Shown piece by piece: positions 53,601 through 59,708 of a stretch of 64,000 bases of DNA (the first letter of the stretch is position 1; each line of letters opens with the position of its first letter). The DNA is from JAJZGK01 sp035538795 (GTDB lineage Bacteria; Pseudomonadota; Alphaproteobacteria; Rhodospirillales; Magnetospirillaceae). Under the pieces are notes generated by a model. That model saw only the letters and a list, made by a program, of their open reading frames with translations, ran no database searches and was not told the DNA's origin. Position numbers and translations under genes: made by a program. The stretch is taken from positions 13,501-77,500 of the forward strand of contig DATLJS010000003.1 of assembly GCA_035538795.1 (NCBI GenBank). Direction: 5' to 3'.

Positions 53601-56600
53601 CTCGACGCAGCTGAACGGCCTGTCGACCACGTTGTTCTCGCAGATTTCCTCGACGGTGATCACGGCTCTGACGACGACGCAGATCGACGGCCTGACCACC
53701 CAGCAGATGCGGCAGTTGACCACGCAGGAACTGTCCGCCCTGTCGTCGACCCAGATTCAGGAATTCTCGACCACCCAGATTCAGGCGCTGACCAGCACCC
53801 AGATCAAGGGCATCACGGCACAGACTTTCGGGTATCTGACGACGCAGCAGATCGATGCCCTGACCACCGTGCAGATGCAGGCGTTGACTTCGTCGCAGAT
53901 CAATTCCCTGTCGACGACGGACATCCTGGAATTCTCGACCACTCAAATTCTCGCCCTGACGACGCTTCAGATGACCGGTCTGTCCAGCCTGGTGCTGAAC
54001 CAGTTGAGCACGACCCAATTGAATGCCTTGTCCACGGTTCAGTTGCGCTCTTTGGTGACGTCGCAGCTGAACACGCTGACCAGCACGCAGTTCGGCCTGT
54101 TGACCAGCACCCAGATTGGGCAGTTGACCACCACTCAGATCAAGAGCATCTCGACCAGCCAGTTCCAGAATCTGACGACGACGCAGATTGATGGTCTGAC
54201 CAGCCAGGACGTGGCGGCGCTGACGACTCAGCAGCTCAGCGTGATGACCACGACCCAGTTGTCGGAACTGTCGACCACCCAGATCGCCTGGCTGACGTCT
54301 TTGCAGTTGGGCGGGCTGAATCTGACGGACATCGCCTCGCTCAGTTCGACTCAGCTTGGGGCGCTGACGGTGACGCTGTTGGCCGGTCTGACCTCCAGCC
54401 AGATATCGGCTTTGACCACCACCGAGATTGACGGGCTGACGACGACCCAGTTGCGGGCGCTGACCACCCAGCAGTTCATGGGCATGAGCGCCACCGACAT
54501 TCTGGAGCTGAGTTCGACGCAGATCGGCAGCTTGAGCACGACGGTGATCAAATCGCTGACCACTTTGCAGATGGCGGCTTTGGACACCACGCAGATCGAT
54601 GGCCTGAGCAGCGCCCAGATGTCGGTGCTGGCGTCGACCCAGTTGCGCCAGCTGACTACCACGGCGGTGGTCGAATTGTCGGTCACGCAGTTGCAGGCAT
54701 TGACCTCGACCTCCATGGCCGGGTTCACCAGTGACGACATTCTGGCGCTGACCACGACCCAGATCGCCGGCCTGAAGACCGAGCAAATCAAGGGGCTGAC
54801 CACCCAGCAGATGGCGTTCCTGACCACCACCGATATCGACGCCCTGACCTCGACGGAACTGTCGGTGCTGAGTTCGACCCAGGTTGGCGCCCTCAACACC
54901 TTGGCTTTCACCGAGCTGTCCTCGACCCAGATCGGTCAATTCTCGACCGTCGTGATGCGCAGCCTGTCGACGGTGCTGATGTCGAACCTGACGACGACGC
55001 AGATCGACGGTCTGACCAGCACCCAGATGTCGTGGCTGACCACGCAGCAGTTGAACGTTCTGAGCAGTTCGGATCTGGCCGAACTGGCGACGACCCAGTT
55101 GCGGGGCCTGACCAGCACGCAGATCAAGGGCATCTCGACCAGCCAGATCGCCCAGTTGACGACGACGCAGATCGACGGCCTGACCACCGTGCAGGTGGCG
55201 GCGCTGATCACGGCGCAGCTCGCGGCTTTGTCCATGACTGCGTTCGAGGAACTGTCGACCACCCAGATCGCCGCTTTGACTGTGGCCCTGACCTCCACCG
55301 AGGTCAGCTATCTGACGACTACTCAGATTTCCGGCCTGACCACGTTGCAGATCAAGGCGTTGACCAGCCTGCAATTGCAGGGATTGAACGCTTCGGCGAT
55401 CGCGGCGTTGAGTTCGACCCAGTTAAGCGCTTTGACCACGTTGCAGGTTCAGGCCTTCACCTCGACCCAGATCAGCGAACTGACGACCACTCAGATCGCC
55501 GGCCTGACCATGGCTCAGTTCAGCGCCCTGTCGAGCGCGCAACTGTCAGGCCTGACCACCACTGACATCACGGCGCTGACCACGACCCAGTTCCAAGGGC
55601 TGACGTCCTTGCAGATCGCTGGCTTGACCACCGACGACGTCAACGCCTTTACGACGACGCAGATCGCCAGCCTGAGCAGCATGCAGGTCAAGGGGCTGAC
55701 CAGCGTACAGATCGCCGCGCTGGATACCGCCCTGATCGACGCGCTGACCAGCACGGCCGTGGGGGCATTGACCTCGACCCAGTTGAACAGCTTCACGGCC
55801 ACGGGCATTGCCGAACTGTCGACCACTCAATTGGCGGGGCTGACCACCACGCAGGTGGTGGCGCTGACCACTAACGAGATTGCCTCGTTGACCACCACGC
55901 AGGTGTCTGGTCTGAGCACGAAGCTGATTTCCAATCTGACCACCCGTCAGATCTTGGCGTTGGATACGACCGGTATCGGAGCGCTGAGCAGCACGCAATT
56001 CGTTTCGTTGACCAGTACCCAGGTTCGTTCGTTGACCTTGGCCGAGATCGGCGTGTTGACCAGCAGCGACATCGCCGCGTTGACCTCGGGGCAGGCAGCG
56101 GCTTTGACCTCTACGCAAATCAACGCGCTGAGCACCACCCAGGTTGATTCCTTGAGCACGACGGCGGTGGCGGCCTTGACGTCGCAGCAGTTGAACGCGT
56201 TCTCGATCACGGACTTCGCCGAACTGTCGACGACGGTTCTGGCGGTGTTGACTTCGACCACGGTGGCGGCGCTGTCCACCAGCGAGATCGCCGCCATGAC
56301 CACCACTCAAGTGGCAGCGCTGACCACCAGGCAGATTGCGGGCCTGACTTCGCAGCAATTGATCGCCCTGGACACCACCGGCATCGGCACGCTGAGCAGC
56401 ACCCAGTTCGCGGCTTTGACCAGCACCCAGATCAAGGCTCTGACCAGCGTTGAAATTCAGGCTTTGACCAGCGGCGACATTGCGGCGCTGACCTCGGCCC
56501 AGGCCAGCGCCCTGACGTCGCTCCAGATGGCGGCTCTGTCCACCACCGACATGGATTACCTGTCCAGCACGGCGGCGGCGGCTTTGACATCGGTGCAACT

Positions 56601-59520
56601 GAACAGCCTGACCAGCAGCGCCATGGCCGAGATGACCACCACCGATCTGGTGGCGCTGTCCAGCACGGTCATTGGTGGTCTCTCGTCGCTCCAGATTGCC
56701 GCCTTGACCACCACCCAGGTGGCGGCGCTGACCACCAAGCAGATCGTGGCCCTAACGTCGGCGCAACTGGTCGCCCTGGACACCACCGGCATCGGCACAT
56801 TGAGTTCGACGCAGTTCGCGGCTTTGACCAGCACCCAGATCAAAGCCTTGACCAGTGCGGAAATCCAGGCTCTGACCAGCAACGACATTGCCGCCCTGAC
56901 GTCGCTCCAGGCCAGCGCTTTGACGTCGCAGCAGATGGCGGCTCTGTCCACCACCGACATGGATTATTTGTCCAGCACGGCGGCGGCGGCCCTGACGGCC
57001 ATTCAGCTCAACAGCCTGACCAGCAGCGCCATGGCCGAAATGACCACCACCGATCTGGTGGCGCTGTCCAGCACGGTCATCGGCGGTTTGTCGTCGCTTC
57101 AGATCGCCGCCCTGACCACCACGCAGGTGGCGGCATTGACCACCAAGCAGATGACGGCCCTGACGGCGACGCAACTGGTTGCTCTGGACAGCACCGGCAT
57201 CGGTACGCTGAGCAGCACCCAGTTCGCCGTGCTTAACAGCACGCAGATCAGGGCTCTGACCACGTCTGAAATCCAGGTTCTGACCAGCGGCGACATCGCC
57301 GCGTTGACCTCGGCTCAAGTCGGCGGGTTGACCAGCATCCAGATGGGGGCGCTGTCGACGACCGAGATCGATTACCTGACCACCACGGCGGCGCTGGCCC
57401 TGACCGCCTCGCAGATGAATGGTCTGACCACCAGCGCCATGGCCGAGTTGGGGACCACCGAGCTGGTGCTGTTGTCGAGCACCGTGATCAGCGGTCTGTC
57501 CACTAGCGAGATTGCGGCTCTGACCACCACGCAGGTGGCGGTTCTGACCACCAAGCAGGTGGCGGCCCTGACCACGCAGCAGTTGATAGCCCTGGACAGC
57601 ACCGGCATCGGCACGCTGAGCTCCACGCAGTTCGCGCAGTTGAACAGCACCCAGATACGCTTCTTGACCACCTCTGAAATTCTGGCCCTGACCAGCAGCG
57701 ATATCGCGGCGCTGACCTCGGTTCAGGTGAGCGGTTTGACCAGCACCCAGATGGGGGCGCTGTCGACGACCGAGATCGATTACCTGACGACTACCGCCGC
57801 GGTTGCCTTGACGGCGGTCCAGTTGAACGGTTTGACTACCGACGCCGTGGCTGAATTGGGCACCACTGAGCTGGTTCTGTTGTCGACCACGGTGCTGAGC
57901 GGTCTGTCCAGCACTCAGATCGCGGCCCTGACGACGACGCAAGTGCAGGCCTTGACCACCAGGCAGGTCAGTGCTTTGACCAGCACCCAGATCGTGGCTT
58001 TGGACACGACGGGGGTGGATGCGTTGACCAGCACGCAGATCGCCGTGCTGAACGGCACGCAGATCAGCAGCATGAGCACCTCGCAGATTCTGTCGCTGTC
58101 GAGCACCGACATTTCCGCGTTCGGCACCACTCAGTTGGCGGCGCTGACGACGCTGCAGATCCAGTATCTGACCACCAGCGATATCGACGCCTTGACCACC
58201 ACGGCCATCAGCGCCCTGACGTCGCAGCAGTTCAATGCTTTGAGCCTGACCGACATCGCGGAGCTTTCGACGACGCAGATCGGCGTGCTCTCGACGACCG
58301 CGATCAGCAATCTGTGGACGACCCAACTGACGGGGCTGACCACCACTCAGCTGGCCTCGCTGACCACCACCCAGGTGAAGACGCTGAGCAGCAGCCAGGT
58401 GGCGGCTTTGTCGACCACGGCCATCACGGCCCTGACCACCACGCAGGTGGCGGTGCTGACCAGCACCCAGATCAAGGCGCTGACCACCGACCAGATTTCC
58501 GCTCTGTCCTCGACCGACATCGGCGCCATGACCACGACCCAGATGCTGGCGTTGTCGACCACGCAGATTCAGTATCTGACCACCAGCGACATCGATGCCC
58601 TGACCACCACCGTGATCGCTGCCATCAGTTCTGCGCAGTTGAACGCCCTGTCGACCACCGATCTGCAGGAATTCAGCACGACTCAGATCGATGCCTTGTC
58701 GTCGTCGTCCATCGCCAGCTTGTGGACCACGCAGATCAGTGCTCTGACCACAACCCAATTGGCGGCGTTGACCACCACCCAGGTGACGGTGCTATCGACC
58801 ACGCAGGTGTCGTCCTTGAGTTCGACCGTGCTGTCGGCCCTGACCACGACCCAGGTGGCCGTGCTGACCACCACGCAATTGCGGGCTCTGACCACGACGC
58901 AGATCGTCGGCTTGGAAAGCACGGACATCGGCGTTCTGAATTCAACCCAGCTCAACAGCCTGACGACGACTCAGGTGTCGTCTTTGACGACGGACGAGAT
59001 CGACGGGCTGACCAGCACTCAGGTCGGCCTGCTGTCTACCTCGTTCCTTGGTAGCTTGAATAGCACCCAGTTCACGGAATTGAGCTCGACCCAGATTGCC
59101 GGTTTGACCTCCAGCCAGGTTTCCAAGCTGTCGAGCAGCGACATCTTCTGGCTGACCACCACTCAGGTTGACGGGCTGACCTCCAGCGACATTCTGGCCC
59201 TGACCACCACCCAGGTGCAGAGTCTGAACAGCAATTCCATCGCCGAACTTTCGACGACCCAGGTCAGCTATCTGAGCACGACCAACATCGCCGCTTTGAC
59301 GACGACTGAAATTTTGGCACTGACGACGACACAGATTTCGTCTCTGTCCTCGACGCAAGTTACCGGTATATCGACTATCGACATATCGGCTCTGACGACT
59401 ACGCAGCTTATCGTCATGACGACTACTCAATTGTCTGCTCTTTCGACTGCGCAAATTCATGCGTTGACGACTGTTCAGATCCAGAGTCTTACCCAGACGC
59501 AAATTGTCGCCTTGGGTTAA
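47671..59520 (+). CDS. Giant octapeptide-repeat protein 1 (about 3949 residues)
   Basis: Unrecognised protein made from end to end of the octapeptide L-[ST]-[ST]-x-[QDE]-[ILVF]-x-x, for example LTTTQIDG, LSSTQLNG and LTSDDMSV. Length arithmetic gives about 492 octads with a single half-unit break near 55276. I see no cysteine, very few charged residues (mainly Asp and Glu), few aromatics, and no signal peptide, membrane span or C-terminal anchor; the protein ends abruptly after LTQTQIVALG. The GTG at 47671 is the first usable start in the frame but lacks a ribosome-binding site, and the repeat continues upstream of it, so the true start is uncertain. A secreted fibre or surface protein of solenoid type is a guess. 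Single-gene unit after a strong terminator, followed by a second gene of the same kind. Confidence 0.8.
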   Translation: MTTQVQGITVTQMGALSASQLLTLTATQFSWLASTQLAALSSDQVSSLTTSDIAAITATNITAINSNAIGGLTVDDIQAMSAAQFAALTTTQVSHLTDSQLGVLSTTQITAAKTLQLAALSSAQIADLSSSDIKVLTAAQFGALSTNGIKGLTSDDMSVLTSVELAGLSSTQLAALSSDQVGVLISSQVVGITATALKGLTSAQISVLSSSVIAALTAAQIGGITTTAMQGLTYDDLSVMSSVQFAALTSSQFSALTTDQLSQLTSTEITGLAAAALRSLSAVQVGSISSSAIGALTAAQFSALSTTALDGLTSDDMSVLTSTQLAALTTTQFSSLDTSQLSVLVSSQITTLSANDFKGLTSAQVASVSSSVITALSSAQFSALTTTGIQGLSSDDMSVLTSTEVSALSSSQFNALSLAQIAVLNSTQTAALSSNDIRALSSAQVAALDSSVIAGLTTVQFAALTTTGVGGLTSDDMSVLSATQLAAMGSVQFQALSDAQLMVLNSTQTAALTTLELRSLLSDQVAALDSSVIFGLSTTQFASLSVTGVVGLTTTDMTLLTSSQLAAMGTSQFQTLSTLQLQVLNSTQTAGLTTAQLRTLISAQVAELDSSIFLGLTTTQFAGLSTTGIQGLTTTDIDQLTSQQLAALASTQFSVLTSFQLAELSTLQVAGLTTNEIASLSSDQISYLSSSDIAQLSSTQIAAISSYALGGLSTTDLSVLSVNQMAGLTTIQVQGMTSTELGLLATTQINALSTTALTALNGIQAAALTTTDILWLSSGQVAALSTTAIAGLSTVDVAVLTSTQVTAMSSAQIKALTAADIAVLSSSVVKELTTTQIAALSVLQMSGLDTNGIAQWNTSQIKALTTTQISSLSLTQIGVLTTTQITALTTQQLAALLPYQIGALTTTDVAAMTTSQIAALTVNQISALTADDISALTSQDVKALTTTQLSSLIPRQLLGLTSTDITVLTTTQIQSLSAYQLSQLTTTAVNVLTQTQVASLSTTQLIALTYQQVASLTSYAFSALTTTQLRTLTATQLSALPSTDIYALSNAQIQALTSTQLGGLPSADIAALSAQQVSLLSTLQIKGLTSVQLSGFGTIQIQGLTVTQLAAMTTQQFDALSATAIQAMSNYQIASLSTTMIKSLGSVALSGLSAQEIDGLTSAQLGALTGTQIGYLSTTAASELFVIDLQYLSSAQVAALPAGAMVAITSQELGSLTTTQTKALSTAALAALSSTQVTGLTDAQISLLTSSQLGALSSSAFQGLTATQISNLTTTQFRGLSTWQIASLTTTEIDGLTSSQLGVLSATQLSVMTTTQLAELSTTAIVGLTSSQIVGLSVTDIASLSSTQLAVLSTTQIKALTTTQIGALTTTEIDGLTSTQFGSLTTVQFAALSGTAVAELSSTQIGGLNTSIIKVLTGLQMQALTTTQIDGLTSTQVSVLSTTQIYALSSTQLQEFSTTQLAGLGTSQIAKLTYAIIDSLTSTQIGGLTASQIANLTTAAVSALNTSDIDAMSTTQLNALSSKQLNSLSSSDIAELSSTQLNGLTSTLFSQISSTLITALTTTQIDGLTTVQMRLLTTVELSAMGSLQIAEFSSTQIGALTTTQMRGLSSQALSYLTTQQIDALSSVQLSALTSTQLNGLSSTDIIELSSTQVGGLTTTQLTALSLATLSYITTTQIDGLTSRQVSALTTSELNALTSTQLTELSSTQIGYLTTLQMKGLSTLQFQQLTTTQIDGLTSSQLAVLTSQQLNVLTTTQLAELSATQISRLTSQQVAGLSSDDIASLSSTQLGALTVTQIQGLTSVQISALTTTEVSGMTPTQFGALTAVQFSALNTAAVAILTSTQISGLSTTLLRALTAVQVAALTTTQIDGLSSTQVSALTTIQLNALQTTQIDELSTTQLRGLTTLQITALGSIFVQELSTTQISSLTVAQFTALNVTAMSLLTTSDIDVLTTTEINALSSKQFNALGATNVAELSSTQLNGLSTTLFSQISSTVITALTTTQIDGLTTQQMRQLTTQELSALSSTQIQEFSTTQIQALTSTQIKGITAQTFGYLTTQQIDALTTVQMQALTSSQINSLSTTDILEFSTTQILALTTLQMTGLSSLVLNQLSTTQLNALSTVQLRSLVTSQLNTLTSTQFGLLTSTQIGQLTTTQIKSISTSQFQNLTTTQIDGLTSQDVAALTTQQLSVMTTTQLSELSTTQIAWLTSLQLGGLNLTDIASLSSTQLGALTVTLLAGLTSSQISALTTTEIDGLTTTQLRALTTQQFMGMSATDILELSSTQIGSLSTTVIKSLTTLQMAALDTTQIDGLSSAQMSVLASTQLRQLTTTAVVELSVTQLQALTSTSMAGFTSDDILALTTTQIAGLKTEQIKGLTTQQMAFLTTTDIDALTSTELSVLSSTQVGALNTLAFTELSSTQIGQFSTVVMRSLSTVLMSNLTTTQIDGLTSTQMSWLTTQQLNVLSSSDLAELATTQLRGLTSTQIKGISTSQIAQLTTTQIDGLTTVQVAALITAQLAALSMTAFEELSTTQIAALTVALTSTEVSYLTTTQISGLTTLQIKALTSLQLQGLNASAIAALSSTQLSALTTLQVQAFTSTQISELTTTQIAGLTMAQFSALSSAQLSGLTTTDITALTTTQFQGLTSLQIAGLTTDDVNAFTTTQIASLSSMQVKGLTSVQIAALDTALIDALTSTAVGALTSTQLNSFTATGIAELSTTQLAGLTTTQVVALTTNEIASLTTTQVSGLSTKLISNLTTRQILALDTTGIGALSSTQFVSLTSTQVRSLTLAEIGVLTSSDIAALTSGQAAALTSTQINALSTTQVDSLSTTAVAALTSQQLNAFSITDFAELSTTVLAVLTSTTVAALSTSEIAAMTTTQVAALTTRQIAGLTSQQLIALDTTGIGTLSSTQFAALTSTQIKALTSVEIQALTSGDIAALTSAQASALTSLQMAALSTTDMDYLSSTAAAALTSVQLNSLTSSAMAEMTTTDLVALSSTVIGGLSSLQIAALTTTQVAALTTKQIVALTSAQLVALDTTGIGTLSSTQFAALTSTQIKALTSAEIQALTSNDIAALTSLQASALTSQQMAALSTTDMDYLSSTAAAALTAIQLNSLTSSAMAEMTTTDLVALSSTVIGGLSSLQIAALTTTQVAALTTKQMTALTATQLVALDSTGIGTLSSTQFAVLNSTQIRALTTSEIQVLTSGDIAALTSAQVGGLTSIQMGALSTTEIDYLTTTAALALTASQMNGLTTSAMAELGTTELVLLSSTVISGLSTSEIAALTTTQVAVLTTKQVAALTTQQLIALDSTGIGTLSSTQFAQLNSTQIRFLTTSEILALTSSDIAALTSVQVSGLTSTQMGALSTTEIDYLTTTAAVALTAVQLNGLTTDAVAELGTTELVLLSTTVLSGLSSTQIAALTTTQVQALTTRQVSALTSTQIVALDTTGVDALTSTQIAVLNGTQISSMSTSQILSLSSTDISAFGTTQLAALTTLQIQYLTTSDIDALTTTAISALTSQQFNALSLTDIAELSTTQIGVLSTTAISNLWTTQLTGLTTTQLASLTTTQVKTLSSSQVAALSTTAITALTTTQVAVLTSTQIKALTTDQISALSSTDIGAMTTTQMLALSTTQIQYLTTSDIDALTTTVIAAISSAQLNALSTTDLQEFSTTQIDALSSSSIASLWTTQISALTTTQLAALTTTQVTVLSTTQVSSLSSTVLSALTTTQVAVLTTTQLRALTTTQIVGLESTDIGVLNSTQLNSLTTTQVSSLTTDEIDGLTSTQVGLLSTSFLGSLNSTQFTELSSTQIAGLTSSQVSKLSSSDIFWLTTTQVDGLTSSDILALTTTQVQSLNSNSIAELSTTQVSYLSTTNIAALTTTEILALTTTQISSLSSTQVTGISTIDISALTTTQLIVMTTTQLSALSTAQIHALTTVQIQSLTQTQIVALG
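48136..49575 (+). repeat. 240-bp (10-octad) super-repeat section
   Basis: The octad LTSDDMSV or its relatives recurs at exactly 240-bp spacing; its sixth codon is at 48139+12n style positions, with the DDM/DDL methionine or leucine codon at 48139, 48379, 48619, 48859, 49099 and 49339, and the corresponding isoleucine at 49579. Adjacent octads such as LNSTQTAA and LDSSVIAG also recur at the same place in later units. Confidence 0.85.
51547..54186 (+). repeat. 1320-bp (55-octad) tandem duplication built from 168- and 240-bp modules
   Basis: Using the I/V codon of the module-start octad (LTTTQIDG type) as marker, positions are 51547, 51787, 51955, 52363, 52531, 52699, 52867, 53107, 53275, 53683, 53851, 54019, 54187. 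Spacings are 240, 168, 408, 168, 168, 168 and then the same six again. Each half is 1320 bp. Both halves contain the same unusual octads, such as LSSTQLNG followed by a LFSQ unit. Confidence 0.85.
55960..57999 (+). repeat. 408-bp (17-octad) super-repeat, five near-identical copies
   Basis: The octad LDTTGIGT (or LDSTGIGT) starts each unit; its Asp codon lies at 55963, 56371, 56779, 57187, 57595 and, beginning a sixth unit, 58003. Every step is 408 bp. Units two to four share long almost identical DNA stretches, suggesting recent duplication or gene conversion. Confidence 0.88.
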
Positions 59521-59708
59521 TGAGGAATATTTTTGATGGTCTAGTTCTTACCTTGTGATGATTTTCTCGGATGGGAATTTTATCACTTGCTCGAAGTTGG
59601 AGAGTTCCTCGTTTGCGAGAGAAGTCGCGTCGATTTTGACGCTTCTTCACTTGACGCGTGTGTGGGCTTTGTGCTGAAAGTTCAATGGGGAAGCATAGGA
59701 GGTGTGTG
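59521..59708 (+). other. Gap between the two giant genes
   Basis: 188 AT-rich bases without repeat units. A small hairpin GCGTC-GATTTT-GACGC (59627-59642) is followed by TTCTTC, a weak terminator at best. A promoter for the second giant gene may lie here but no box is clear. Confidence 0.4.
59697..59702 (+). promoter_or_regulatory. Ribosome-binding site of giant gene 2
   Basis: Perfect AGGAGG, 6 bases before the ATG at 59709. It settles the start of the second giant gene and shows it is translated independently of the first. Confidence 0.85.

Larger units (their letters stand above)
47668..59517 (+). repeat. 24-bp (octapeptide) tandem repeat array, giant gene 1
   Basis: Nearly 12 kb of continuous 24-bp units encoding L-[ST]-[ST]-x-[QDE]-[ILVF]-x-x. 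The first visible in-register unit is LVTTQVQG (codon 47668). The register is interrupted only by LTVA, a 12-bp half unit at 55276-55287. All unit lengths are multiples of 3, so recombination between units keeps the frame open. Confidence 0.9.

Noticed and set aside
53086..55374. Long minus-strand open frame within the octad array (over 750 codons)
   Set aside because: It is the mirror of the 24-bp repeat; any frame free of stops in one unit stays open in all. It lacks a proper start and the plus-strand gene has the coherent hydrophobic pattern.
47671..59520. Assignment of the giant proteins to RTX, pentapeptide-repeat, leucine-rich-repeat or coiled-coil families
   Set aside because: The period is 8, glycine/aspartate nonapeptides are absent, and the pattern does not fit A-[DN]-L-x-x, LxxLxLxxN or heptads.
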